A program made the translations under genes and the position numbers. The notes beneath the pieces were generated by a model. It was not told the DNA's origin. It searched no databases and saw only the letters and a list, made by a program, of their open reading frames with translations. This document shows positions 1-7,950 of a DNA stretch of 64,000 bases, in pieces. The stretch is from F23-B02 sp963625655. GTDB lineage: Bacteria > Bacillota > Clostridia > Oscillospirales > Oscillospiraceae. The DNA lies in contig CAVFTS010000004.1 in the NCBI GenBank assembly GCA_963625655.1, forward strand, positions 6,657-70,656, written 5' to 3'. Each line of letters starts with the position of its first letter. Within the stretch, counting starts at the first letter, position 1.

Positions 1-761
1 TTTGCGTACACGTCCGCCTTGGGACTTCGTCCGAAGGTAACGATACGTCTGCCGATGCCCTCAAGTGCGTCCATGGTATTCGCATCGTCGTAGTTTGCGA
101 CGACGCAGCCGCTTTCGGGGACGTGCAGCGCAAAGCTGCGGAAGGAGCGCTTTATGTCGTCAAGATCCTTGAAAAAGTCGAGGTGATCCTCCTCAATGTT
201 CAAAATGACCGCCACGGTGGGGTAGAAGGAGAGAAAGGAGTTATAATACTCACAGCTCTCCATTATAATTGTATTGCCCTTGCCGACACGGTGGCTCGCC
301 TTCAGCAGCGGCAGCGTGCCGCCTATCATGACGGTCGGGTCCTTTTCCGCCGCCATGAGGATATGCGTACACATGGACGTGGTGGTGGTCTTACCGTGCG
401 TTCCGGCGATGCAGAGGGCGTTTTCGTAGCCCTTCATAATCGCACCCCATGCCTGGGTGCGCTCGTAAACGGGGATACCCAGCTCCCTTGCACGGACGAT
501 CTCCGGGTTATCGTCGTGAGCGGCGGCGGTGCGGATGACAAAATCCGTGTTCTCGGAGATGTTGTTGCCGTCGTGACCGATGTAAATGTTTATACCAAGC
601 TCCCGAAGATGGGAGGTGCGCTCACTCTCGGCAATGTCGGAGCCGCTGATGTTAAGCCCGCAGCCGACGAGCACCTCGGCAAGCGGAGCCATGGAAACGC
701 CTCCTATGCCGACGAGGTGACCGTGGCAATGACTGCTTAAAAATTCGGAAAAGTCTTTCAT
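1..761 (-). CDS. murC: UDP-N-acetylmuramate--L-alanine ligase (MurC), 5' part
   Basis: This enzyme joins L-alanine to UDP-MurNAc in cytoplasmic peptidoglycan precursor synthesis. The minus strand reads MKDFSEFLSSHCHGHLVGIG from an ATG at 761, with a Rossmann-type GIGGVSMAPLAEVL segment and SGSD near residues 18-42. The Mur-ligase ATP loop GTHGKTTTTS follows near residue 120, then ESCEYYNSFL and EDHLDFF, all typical of MurC. The first ~253 codons are present and the C-terminal half lies outside the window, so this is a border truncation and not a pseudogene. It diverges from cca with about 110 bp between the start codons. Confidence 0.93.
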   Translation of the reverse strand, partial: MKDFSEFLSSHCHGHLVGIGGVSMAPLAEVLVGCGLNISGSDIAESERTSHLRELGINIYIGHDGNNISENTDFVIRTAAAHDDNPEIVRARELGIPVYERTQAWGAIMKGYENALCIAGTHGKTTTTSMCTHILMAAEKDPTVMIGGTLPLLKASHRVGKGNTIIMESCEYYNSFLSFYPTVAVILNIEEDHLDFFKDLDDIKRSFRSFALHVPESGCVVANYDDANTMDALEGIGRRIVTFGRSPKADVYA

Positions 762-798
762 ATATACACCTGCTATACGCAAAATTAACAATTTTGTA

Positions 799-827
799 TT
801 GATGTTGATTTGGGCTGATGATATTAT
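799..827 (+). promoter_or_regulatory. putative sigma-A promoter of the cca operon
   Basis: TTGATG at 799-804 and TATTAT at 822-827 are separated by 17 nt and lie about 48 bp upstream of the chosen cca start. The -35 element is imperfect, so this is a moderate call. Confidence 0.4.
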
Positions 828-874
828 AATACCGCAAAATGAATCTGGCAACATTTTTTAACCAAGGTGAAGCT

Positions 875-2068
875 ATGCTCAAAGTCAATCCGCCTAAATA
901 TGTCAGACAGACCCTCTTTGCCCTTCAGGCGAGAGGGCATCTTGCGTATCTCGTCGGCGGCTGTGTGCGTGATGCGATAATGGGCATCACTCCGCAGGAC
1001 TGGGACATATGCACCAGTGCGCTGCCGGACGAGGTCATGGACATTTTTCCGGACTCCAGTCCCACGGGCTTAAAGCACGGTACGGTGACGGTCAAGGTGG
1101 GCAGCAAAAGCTGCGAGGTGACGACCTTCCGTACGGAGGGCGATTACCGAGATCACCGCAGACCCAACTCCGTCACCTTCGTCTCCGACCTCATAAGCGA
1201 CCTCGGTCGCCGTGACTTCACCATGAACGCCATCGCCCTGTCGGCGGACGGTATGGTGTCCGACCCATACGACGGCATAACGGACATCGAAAACGGTATT
1301 ATCCGCTGTGTCGGCTGCCCGACTCTGCGCTTTGACGAGGATGCGCTGCGTATGTTCCGTGCGCTGCGCTTTTCGGCTCGGCTCGGCTTTGAGATAGAGC
1401 CGAACACGCTCGATGCGATAAAGCAGAAGGCGGAGCTGTGTGACGCTCTTGCGCCCGAACGTGTGCATGACGAGCTTGAGAAGATACTGCTCAGTCCGAG
1501 ACCGGAGGTCTGTGCCGAGGCCATATCCTTCGGGATGCTGGGACGCTACGTCACCGGCTCCGGCTGGGAAGCACCGCCGCTTTCGGATCTGTCGGAGCTT
1601 CCGAAAAAGCCGATGCAAAGGTGGATCACATTTTCTATAATGCTTCAGAAATACGGCTTTATTCCCTCGGCGGAGGACTTTCTGCGTGAGCTTCGGCTCG
1701 ACGGCAGAACGCTCCGCTGCTGCCGCAGCGCAGAGGAAATGCTGAGGCATCAGCCGCCCTCAGACAGGCTGGGATGGAAGCGGCTTTTAAACCGCTACGG
1801 GGTCGATTCCGTGTCCTGCGCCGTGTCCGCATACGGGGTGCTGCTGCATGCCGACTGCGAAAAGGATTTCAAGGCGGTACTCAAAAGCGGGGAGTGCTTC
1901 TCTTTAAAGCACCTTGCCGTCACGGGGGACGATCTTTTGAACGCCGGACTTAAAGGTCACGAGCTTGGCGAAATGCTCAAGTTCCTGCTCGACTATGTGA
2001 TGGAGTTCCCGGAAAACAACAAGCGTGAGATACTTATGGAGCTTGCGAAATACTCGGAGGAAAGCTGA
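875..2068 (+). CDS. cca: CCA-adding tRNA nucleotidyltransferase
   Basis: Class II nucleotidyltransferase that adds or repairs the 3' CCA end of tRNAs. Visible motifs are the nucleotide-binding GGCVRD (residues 28-33), the metal-binding DWD pair (Asp42 and Asp44), the RRDFTMNA helix near residue 110, and EDALRMFRALRFSARLGF in the neck domain. The length of 397 aa is normal. The start is set at ATG 875 because AAGGTGA precedes it at good spacing; an in-frame ATG at 839 has no Shine-Dalgarno sequence. The stop codon overlaps the start of the glycosylase gene, so the two are translationally coupled. The tRNAs in this window already encode CCA, so repair is the likely main role. Confidence 0.93.
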   Translation: MLKVNPPKYVRQTLFALQARGHLAYLVGGCVRDAIMGITPQDWDICTSALPDEVMDIFPDSSPTGLKHGTVTVKVGSKSCEVTTFRTEGDYRDHRRPNSVTFVSDLISDLGRRDFTMNAIALSADGMVSDPYDGITDIENGIIRCVGCPTLRFDEDALRMFRALRFSARLGFEIEPNTLDAIKQKAELCDALAPERVHDELEKILLSPRPEVCAEAISFGMLGRYVTGSGWEAPPLSDLSELPKKPMQRWITFSIMLQKYGFIPSAEDFLRELRLDGRTLRCCRSAEEMLRHQPPSDRLGWKRLLNRYGVDSVSCAVSAYGVLLHADCEKDFKAVLKSGECFSLKHLAVTGDDLLNAGLKGHELGEMLKFLLDYVMEFPENNKREILMELAKYSEES

Positions 2069-2640
2069 TGAAAAGCGACGAAATGCGGGGCCTTGAAAGA
2101 GAGTGCATGGCTTGCCGAGACTGTGAGCTCTGCAAAACGAGGACGAATCTCGTGTTCGGCAGAGGCAACCCCGACAGCGAGGTCATGTTCGTCGGCGAGG
2201 GTCCCGGAGAGCAGGAGGACTTAAGCGGCGTTCCTTTTGTCGGCCGGGCGGGTAAGCTCCTTGACGATATGATGGAGATGATAGACCTCTCCGACAAAAA
2301 CGTGTACATAGCAAACACCGTGAAATGCCGTCCGCCGAAAAACCGCGATCCTCTGCCGGAGGAGAAGCTTGCGTGCCGAAGCTGGCTCAACCGTCAGCTT
2401 GAGATCGTAAGCCCTAAGATAATTATATGCCTGGGCAGAATAGCCGCCACTGAAATTATCAGAGAAGATTTTAAAATAACGAGGGAGCGGGGGCGTTGGT
2501 TCACCGTAAACGGTGTGCAGACAATGGCGATATATCACCCCTCGGCGCTGCTGCGTGACGTGACAAAGAGACCCGACACATTTACCGACCTGCGTGAAAT
2601 CAGAAGCGAGATACGCAGGCTGTGCAAGAATACCTATTAG
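2068..2640 (+). CDS. family 4 uracil-DNA glycosylase (Fe-S)
   Basis: Removes uracil from DNA in base excision repair. The 190 aa protein has the family 4 layout: GEGPGEQED in place of the classical water-activating motif, VGRAGKLLDDM, and YHPSALLRD as the C-terminal motif. Four cysteines match the [4Fe-4S] ligands of the family: Cys19 and Cys22 at the N terminus, then VKCRPP and LACRSW. Its start overlaps the cca stop by one base, so it is the second gene of that operon. dUTPase is also encoded in this window (40.2-40.7 kb), giving both arms of uracil avoidance. Confidence 0.92.
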   Translation: MKSDEMRGLERECMACRDCELCKTRTNLVFGRGNPDSEVMFVGEGPGEQEDLSGVPFVGRAGKLLDDMMEMIDLSDKNVYIANTVKCRPPKNRDPLPEEKLACRSWLNRQLEIVSPKIIICLGRIAATEIIREDFKITRERGRWFTVNGVQTMAIYHPSALLRDVTKRPDTFTDLREIRSEIRRLCKNTY

Positions 2641-2662
2641 AAATTAGAAAGATCGTTTTCGG

Positions 2663-3562
2663 ATGCTGAAACTGATTGACGTCAACTTCGAACTGAAACA
2701 AATGATGGAGCCGTATTTCCGCACGGAGAATTCACGAAGTGCGGATTTTTGCTTCGGCAACATCTATATGTGGGACAAGCGCTATAAGCAAAGCGCCGCT
2801 CCCGTCGAGGGCAGACTGGTGACGAGACTTGTCCGCCACGGGGAGACATATTTTGCGTTCCCGGTGGGCGAGGGCGACCTGAGACCTGCCGTAAACGAAA
2901 TGCTTGAAATCTGCCGCAGCGAGGGTATACCGCTGAAAATATGCGGCATAACGGACGAGCATACGACGCTTTTGAACGACGCCTTCGGCGGCTGCTTCGA
3001 GTTTTCGGAGGACAGAGCCTACTCGGATTACATCTACCGTGCCGACAGGCTTTCGACCTACTCCGGCAGGGCGATGCACTCAAAAAAGAACTTCTGCAAC
3101 CGCTTTGAAAACGAACACGAGTGGCGCTTTGTGCCGATAACACAGGAGCTTATCCCCGAATGTGTCGCCATGCTCGACGAGTGGACGGAGGAGTCGGAAA
3201 GCAGGCTCACGCACGATATAGGCTATGAGCATGATGCGATACTGCGTGGCTTTTCCCACTATGACGAGCTGGGGCTCATGGGCGGCGCACTGTACTCCGG
3301 AGAAAGACTTCTCGGCTTCTCGGTGGGCGAGGTCATCTCGGACGATACCTTCTGCACCCACTTTGAAAAGGCGTACCCCGACATTGCGGGTGCTTACCCG
3401 ATGGTGTGCAGGGAGCTTGTGCGCATGGTCTGCGAAAAGCACCCGAAGATATGTTATGTAAACCGAGAGGACGACATGGGAAACGAAGCGCTGCGACAGT
3501 CAAAGCTGTCGTATAAGCCTGAGTATATTTTAAATAAGTATATTGCGGTATGGAAAACTTGA
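2663..3562 (+). CDS. DUF2156 family protein (GNAT-fold acyl/aminoacyl transferase-like)
   Basis: A 299 aa protein of the DUF2156 type, related to the C-terminal domain of MprF (phosphatidylglycerol lysyltransferase) but without membrane segments. Recognisable parts are the N-terminal FCFGNIYMWDKRY stretch, RYRADR-like tract before MHSKKNFCNRF, and a C-terminal YVNREDDMGNEALRQSKLSYKPEY typical of the family. It likely transfers an acyl or aminoacyl group, but its substrate is unknown. It overlaps the next gene by 13 bp, which suggests cotranslation. The Shine-Dalgarno sequence is weak (AGAAAG). Confidence 0.75.
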   Translation: MLKLIDVNFELKQMMEPYFRTENSRSADFCFGNIYMWDKRYKQSAAPVEGRLVTRLVRHGETYFAFPVGEGDLRPAVNEMLEICRSEGIPLKICGITDEHTTLLNDAFGGCFEFSEDRAYSDYIYRADRLSTYSGRAMHSKKNFCNRFENEHEWRFVPITQELIPECVAMLDEWTEESESRLTHDIGYEHDAILRGFSHYDELGLMGGALYSGERLLGFSVGEVISDDTFCTHFEKAYPDIAGAYPMVCRELVRMVCEKHPKICYVNREDDMGNEALRQSKLSYKPEYILNKYIAVWKT

Positions 3563-4308
3563 GGATAAGAGAATATACGAAAAATGATCTGCCCTTTATG
3601 ACGGCGCTCTGGGGCGACGCATTCGGGGACGCCGAGGTGCTTGTGCGGCGGTTTTACGAGCTGCTGCCGGAGATGGGAACGGCGTTCGTCGCAGAGTGTG
3701 ACGGAGTACCCGTCGGGATGGCAAACGTGCTTTACACCGTTGTGTGCGGGCGGCGCTGCGGCTATGTATACGCCGTGGCGGTAAAGCCCGAAGTGCGTGG
3801 CAAGGGAGCGGGGACGGCGCTTATGAAGCACTGCAGCAGGATGTTTTCGAGACTGTGTACCCTGCCTGCGTCCGAGGGACTGTACTCGTGGTATGCCGAC
3901 TGCCTCGGTGCGGACAAGCTGAGCCGCTGCATATATGAAACGATCGCCGCTAAAGCCTCCGACGTCGAGATAAAAAATCTTTCGTCGGCGGAATATGCGG
4001 CGATGCGAAGCGAGTATAGACTTAACACGGCGTTCCCGCTGGCTTGGTACGAGTACCAGCGGGAGCTTTGCCGTTATTACGGAGGCGGCATGTTCCGCAG
4101 CGGACGCTCGATAGCCTGCGGCTACCTTGAGGACGGGGTGCTGAAAATCAAAGAGTGCCTCGGCCCGACGGATTTCATACCTGAGCTTTGCCGCAGACTC
4201 GGTGCGGAAAAGGCAGAGATAAGAACTGCGTTTCATGCGGGAAAGCCCTTCATTGCGGCAAGCTTCCCCTTGCCGGAAACGCTCAATATGTGCATAGCGC
4301 TTGACTGA
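3550..4308 (+). CDS. GNAT family N-acetyltransferase
   Basis: A 252 aa protein whose first ~120 residues form a GNAT acetyltransferase domain. The acetyl-CoA loop VRGKGAGTALMKHC follows the YAVAVKPE strand. The C-terminal ~110 residues look like a second, degenerate domain of the kind seen in two-domain clostridial GNATs. It overlaps the upstream DUF2156 gene by 13 bp and is the last gene of the run that begins with cca. The substrate cannot be read from the sequence. Confidence 0.8.
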   Translation: MENLRIREYTKNDLPFMTALWGDAFGDAEVLVRRFYELLPEMGTAFVAECDGVPVGMANVLYTVVCGRRCGYVYAVAVKPEVRGKGAGTALMKHCSRMFSRLCTLPASEGLYSWYADCLGADKLSRCIYETIAAKASDVEIKNLSSAEYAAMRSEYRLNTAFPLAWYEYQRELCRYYGGGMFRSGRSIACGYLEDGVLKIKECLGPTDFIPELCRRLGAEKAEIRTAFHAGKPFIAASFPLPETLNMCIALD

Positions 4309-4311
4309 AGC

Positions 4312-4339
4312 TTCGGGAGCCTGACGGCTCCCGAATTTT
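4312..4339 (+). terminator. intrinsic terminator of the cca operon (probably bidirectional)
   Basis: A 9-10 bp stem TTCGGGAGC / GCTCCCGAA followed by TTTTTAT. It lies between two convergent genes, and the ABC ATPase on the other strand ends at 4343. Confidence 0.85.
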
Positions 4340-4342
4340 TAT

Positions 4343-5137
4343 TTATGAGAGGATCGCTCTGTCGTTTGCGAATTCGTTGCCGCTTGCCTTCGTGAACATC
4401 TCAAGCAGATTTGCGACGGTGAGCTTTTTCTTTTCCTCGCCCGATATGTCGAGGATTATCCTGCCGTTGTGCAGCATGATAAGGCGACTGCCGTATTCTA
4501 TGGCGTCACGCATATTGTGGGTTATCATGAGCGTGGTGAGCTTGTTTTCACGGACGATCTTGTCGGTGAGCTGCATCACCTTTGCGGCGGTTTTGGGGTC
4601 GAGTGCGGCGGTATGCTCGTCAAGGAGCAGGAGACGGGGCTTCTGCATCGTCGCCATGAGCAGAGTCAGCGCCTGACGCTGACCGCCGGAGAGGGTGCCG
4701 ACCTTCGCCGAAAGGCGGGTCTCAAGACCGAGATCCAGTTCTTCGAGCATACGGCGGTACTCTTCACGCTCGGACTTGCGGATGCCGCTCCGCAGACTGC
4801 GGTGTGCGCCGCGACGTGCCGCCAGAGCAAGGTTTTCCTCAATCTGCATACCCGCTGCGGTACCCATCATGGGGTCCTGATACACTCTGCCGAGGTACTT
4901 TGCTCTCTTGTACTCCGGCAGGGAGGTGACGTTCACGCCGCCGAGGAATATGCTGCCGGAATCGGGTAGCCACGTTCCGCAGATGGCGTTCTGCATGGTG
5001 CTTTTGCCTGCGCCGTTGCCGCCGATGACGGTCACGAATTCGCCCTCGCTCACGGTGAGTGACAGGTTATCCAGAGCAAGCTTTTCGTCTATGCTGCCGG
5101 GGTTGAATATTTTGGTGACGTTTTTCATTTCAAGCAT
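4343..5137 (-). CDS. ABC importer ATPase (aromatic amino acid operon)
   Basis: Cytoplasmic ATPase of a high-affinity importer, 264 aa. Walker A is GGNGAGKST, the signature is LSGGQRQALTLLMA, Walker B is LLLLDEHTAALD and the switch histidine follows in MITHNM. The start is ATG 5137, giving MLEMKNVTKIF, because it overlaps the permease stop as ATGCTTGA; the longer in-frame reading runs into the permease. ATPases of this type accompany TrpX/TrpY-like binding proteins and permeases. The attenuation leader at the head of the operon points to tyrosine and phenylalanine as cargo (inference). Confidence 0.9.
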   Translation of the reverse strand: MLEMKNVTKIFNPGSIDEKLALDNLSLTVSEGEFVTVIGGNGAGKSTMQNAICGTWLPDSGSIFLGGVNVTSLPEYKRAKYLGRVYQDPMMGTAAGMQIEENLALAARRGAHRSLRSGIRKSEREEYRRMLEELDLGLETRLSAKVGTLSGGQRQALTLLMATMQKPRLLLLDEHTAALDPKTAAKVMQLTDKIVRENKLTTLMITHNMRDAIEYGSRLIMLHNGRIILDISGEEKKKLTVANLLEMFTKASGNEFANDRAILS

Positions 5138-6035
5138 TTTGCGCACCCCTTTTCGATACGCTGCGTGCAGCGTGGAGCTTTTTCCTGAGGTAGGGTATGC
5201 CGAGGAACAGAGCGACGACAATTGCGGAGAACATCTTCAGAAGGTCGGTGTCGAAGCCGGAGAAGATGATGATTTGATATACGATGTAGTACACGATGGC
5301 GCCGGCGATAACGCCGAGGAGCCTTACGGCAAAGTTAGTGGAAATGCGCTTTGCAAGGACCTCGCCTATGACGACCGCAGCAAGACCGATGACGACTGCG
5401 CCTCTGCCCATGTTGATATCGGTGTAGCCCTGGTACTGGCACAGCAGAGCGCCGGAAAGAGCGACAATGCCGTTGCTTATCGCAAGACCGAGGATCTTGG
5501 TAAGACCGGTGTTTATGCCCTGCGCACGGCTCATCACGGGGTTCGAGCCGGTCGCACGGATGGCACAGCCGATCTCGGTGCCGAAGTAGAGGTACAAAAC
5601 GGCGACCGTCACGACCGCAAAGATCGCAAGGACTATGAGCGCCGAGTCAATGTCCATCTGCGTGAGGATAACGGGGTTTGACCTTGAGGATATCGCCTGA
5701 TTTGCCTTGCCGAGGATCTTAAGATTCAGCGACCACAGCACCATCTGGGTGAGTATACCCGCAAGTATGGCGGGTATACCCAGCAAAACGTGGAGAAATC
5801 CTGTTATGCTGCCTGCTGCGATGCCCGCAAGCACGGCGCAAAAGACGGACAGCCACGGGCTTTGACCGGAAAGCATCATCATGGTACACACCGCAGCTCC
5901 GGTGCAGATGGAACCGTCCACGGTGAGGTCCGCAATGTCAAGGACTTTATATGTAATGTATACGCCTATCGCCATAATGCCCCAGATTATTCCTTGGGCA
6001 ACGGCTCCGGGCAAGGCTCCGAGCAGATCCGTCAT
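5130..6035 (-). CDS. ABC importer permease (BPD_transp_2 family)
   Basis: A 301 aa polytopic membrane protein with eight or more hydrophobic segments. The sequence IADLTVDGSICTGAAV and the later ILGKANQAISSRSNPV follow the pattern of permeases paired with ABC_sub_bind (TrpX-like) proteins. The start has a strong AAAAGGAG upstream. It overlaps the ATPase by 8 bp and follows the binding-protein gene by 33 bp, so one transcript from the promoter at 7324-7352 should cover all three. Confidence 0.9.
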   Translation of the reverse strand: MTDLLGALPGAVAQGIIWGIMAIGVYITYKVLDIADLTVDGSICTGAAVCTMMMLSGQSPWLSVFCAVLAGIAAGSITGFLHVLLGIPAILAGILTQMVLWSLNLKILGKANQAISSRSNPVILTQMDIDSALIVLAIFAVVTVAVLYLYFGTEIGCAIRATGSNPVMSRAQGINTGLTKILGLAISNGIVALSGALLCQYQGYTDINMGRGAVVIGLAAVVIGEVLAKRISTNFAVRLLGVIAGAIVYYIVYQIIIFSGFDTDLLKMFSAIVVALFLGIPYLRKKLHAARSVSKRGAQNA

Positions 6036-6068
6036 AACAGTTACTCCTTTTGTTTTTCTAAATGATCA

Positions 6069-7052
6069 TCAGTCGAGCGGCTCGTAGCCGTCGGGAATGG
6101 TGATGCCGAGCTCTTCGCAGATTTCGGGATTGTACTTCTTGCTTGCTTCGGCGTATGCAATGGGCATATCGGAGATGTCCGCTTCGCCGAGCAGGATGGC
6201 TGCCGCCATTTCGCCGGTCTTGTAGCCGAGGTCGTAGTAGCTGATGGAGAGGGTCGCAACGCCGCAGCCGGAGCAGATACCGGCCTCACCCGCAACGACG
6301 GGGGTCTTGGCGCTTATAACGATGTTGCCGATGGTCTCAACGCAGCTTGCTGCGGTGTTGTCGGTGGGGATGTAGATGACGTCGCTGTCGGCTGCCGCCT
6401 TGGTGGTGACTGCCGCAATGTCGTTGGAGTCGCTGAAGGAGAAGCGGGTGCAGGTGATTCCCTTGTCGCTGAGGTACTTCTCAACGACCTTCACCTGGTA
6501 GTCGGAGTTGGGCTCCGCCGAGCAGTAGAGAAGTCCGACCTTCTTGGCATCGGGGAACAGCTCAAGGATCATTTCCGCCTGATCCTCAAGAGGAGCGAGG
6601 TCGGAGGTGCCGGAAACGTTTCCGCCGACGGTGCCGCTGAAATCGTCAAGCTTCAGAGCGACGCCGTACTCGGTAACGGAGGTGCCGAGGATGGGGATGG
6701 ACTCGGTCGCATTGTATGCCGCCTGGAGAGCGGGAGTCGCATTTGCGAGGATGAGGTCAACGTTCTTCGAAACGAAGGAATTGACTATGGTGCTGCACAT
6801 TGCGGCGTCGTTCTGAGCGTTCTGCTCGTCGAACTGCACCTTGTCCGCACCGAGCTTATCGACGAGAGCGTCCTTGAAGCCCTGAGTTGCGGCGTCGAGA
6901 GCATCGTGCTGGACGAGCTGGCAGATGCCGACGGTGAACACCTTGTCCTTGGCGGAGTCGTTGCCGCCGGAGCAGGCTGCGAGAGAAAGGCAGAGGCTTA
7001 CGATGAGCACCGCAGCCAAAAGAGCCGATGTTAACGAACGTTTGGTTTTCAT
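6069..7052 (-). CDS. ABC importer substrate-binding lipoprotein (TrpX-like, ABC_sub_bind family)
   Basis: A 327 aa extracellular binding protein. It begins MKTKRSLTSALLAAVLIVSL and ends its signal in LAACSGG, so Cys is the lipidated residue. KVFTVGICQLVQHDALDAAT and the later YIPTDNTAASCVETIGNIV and VAGEAGICSGCGVATLSISYYDLG are typical of the TrpX/peripla_BP_4-like family that binds aromatic amino acids. ATG 7052 is chosen because it precedes the signal peptide and has GGAGG upstream. It is the first structural gene after the Tyr/Phe leader peptide and terminator. Confidence 0.92.
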   Translation of the reverse strand: MKTKRSLTSALLAAVLIVSLCLSLAACSGGNDSAKDKVFTVGICQLVQHDALDAATQGFKDALVDKLGADKVQFDEQNAQNDAAMCSTIVNSFVSKNVDLILANATPALQAAYNATESIPILGTSVTEYGVALKLDDFSGTVGGNVSGTSDLAPLEDQAEMILELFPDAKKVGLLYCSAEPNSDYQVKVVEKYLSDKGITCTRFSFSDSNDIAAVTTKAAADSDVIYIPTDNTAASCVETIGNIVISAKTPVVAGEAGICSGCGVATLSISYYDLGYKTGEMAAAILLGEADISDMPIAYAEASKKYNPEICEELGITIPDGYEPLD

Positions 7053-7125
7053 GTTGATTCCTCCAAAAAGCATTGAATTGATGTTTTGCGTGGTCGGTGC
7101 AGTGTCGTCATGCGGCAAAACAAAA

Positions 7126-7156
7126 ATGCCGCACGGATTTGTGATCCGCACGGCAT
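7126..7156 (-). terminator. attenuator terminator in the leader of the aromatic amino acid ABC operon
   Basis: In the minus-strand RNA, arms at 7144-7156 and 7126-7138 form a 13 bp stem (AUGCCGUGCGGAU with AUCCGUGCGGCAU, two G-U pairs, loop CACAA), followed by UUUUUGUUUU. On the plus strand the same arms have two C/A mismatches, so the structure was kept for minus-strand RNA. Ten bases inside it (7136-7145) are exactly complementary to 7210-7219 within the leader ORF, giving an alternative antiterminator. Confidence 0.9.
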
Positions 7157-7185
7157 TGTAACAATCACGCTTAAAAGACGTAACG

Positions 7186-7290
7186 TTAAGCAAACATTCG
7201 TTTACGGGCATCACAAATCGCTTTTATTTTCGTAAAGTAAAAATAAAAGTAATAATAACGATTTGCAAATGCGAAGCGAACGTTCATCAT
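7186..7290 (-). CDS. attenuation leader peptide rich in Tyr/Phe (34 aa)
   Basis: A short ORF starting at ATG 7290 (or 7287) with the strong Shine-Dalgarno AGGGAGGAGA at 7301-7310. It reads MMNVRFAFAN, then RYYYFYFYF, then TKIKAICDARKRMFA. Eight consecutive codons are Tyr or Phe, the hallmark of a ribosome-sensing leader. Segment 1 (7259-7266, just before the Tyr/Phe run) can pair with segment 2 (7213-7220). Segment 2 can instead pair with segment 3 in the terminator (7136-7145). Stalling on uncharged Tyr or Phe codons would cover segment 1, free segment 2 and block the terminator. The gene product itself need have no other function. Confidence 0.9.
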   Translation of the reverse strand: MMNVRFAFANRYYYFYFYFTKIKAICDARKRMFA

Positions 7291-7323
7291 TCTGTTTACG
7301 TCTCCTCCCTTTAGGATGCAATC

Positions 7324-7352
7324 ACTATAGCACCGCAAAGTGCAAAAGTCAA
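7324..7352 (-). promoter_or_regulatory. promoter of the Tyr/Phe ABC transporter operon
   Basis: On the minus strand TTGACT (7347-7352) and TATAGT (7324-7329) are 17 nt apart. A transcript starting near 7317 would carry only the leader-peptide Shine-Dalgarno and ORF before the attenuator. Confidence 0.85.
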
Positions 7353-7428
7353 CAGGTGTTAATAAAAAAACAATCTGCCGTCTCCGCAATAAGCGAAAAC
7401 GGCAGAAAGCATTGAAAACACAGAGTTT

Positions 7429-7842
7429 TCAGATAATATATTTCTTGATTGCATCGCCCACGGTGTCGGGATCCATGGTGACGCTGATGACAAATTCGAT
7501 TTTTTCCTTCTCGGAAAAGTCCTCCAGCCAATCAAGAAATTCGCCGAAAACGACGGGATCCTTGTTGCTGACGATCTTATAAAAATTATCTACAAAGACA
7601 TGAGTGATGTCGTAGTTGCCGGAATGAAGGCCGCAAATAAAGCCTTTTATAAAGTCGTAAGAACCCGTGTCATAAGACCCGGCCTCAATAAGCCTTGCCT
7701 GATAGGGAATATCGTAAGTGAGCTTCTTTTCCTTTTCGATGCAGACCACGTCGCCGTTTTCCATCTTCACGGCTTCACGGACGAGATCCACAAGCTTCTT
7801 TGTTTTACCGGAGCCTTTGAGACCCGGGATCAACTTAACCAT
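7429..7842 (-). CDS. small P-loop protein of unknown function
   Basis: A 137 aa protein with a Walker A motif PGLKGSGKTKKL near residues 6-17 and a possible Walker B strand ITHVFVDNFYKI near residue 78. It is too short for a known motor or kinase. The start is ATG 7842, preceded by AAAGGAG; the in-frame GTG at 7851 is too close to the ribosome-binding site. Similar small P-loop proteins occur in clostridia without an assigned role. It lies upstream of the leader region on the same strand but has its own ribosome-binding site and no obvious partner. Confidence 0.7.
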   Translation of the reverse strand: MVKLIPGLKGSGKTKKLVDLVREAVKMENGDVVCIEKEKKLTYDIPYQARLIEAGSYDTGSYDFIKGFICGLHSGNYDITHVFVDNFYKIVSNKDPVVFGEFLDWLEDFSEKEKIEFVISVTMDPDTVGDAIKKYII

Positions 7843-7950
7843 TGTGACCACGCTCCTTTGTTGTGATTTATATAATCAGCTTAACATCTTTTCGAGCGTA
7901 AAGCAAGACCTTTCTTTCGTGCAGCCGCAATTTGCACATTTTGCCGAAAA

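Noticed and set aside
123..740. 205-codon ORF on the plus strand at the window start
   Set aside because: It is the antisense shadow of murC, whose protein motifs are unmistakable on the minus strand.
7053..7352. T-box leader for the ABC importer
   Set aside because: No GGGTGG..ACCGCG-type core is present; the leader ORF and alternative pairings explain the terminator better.
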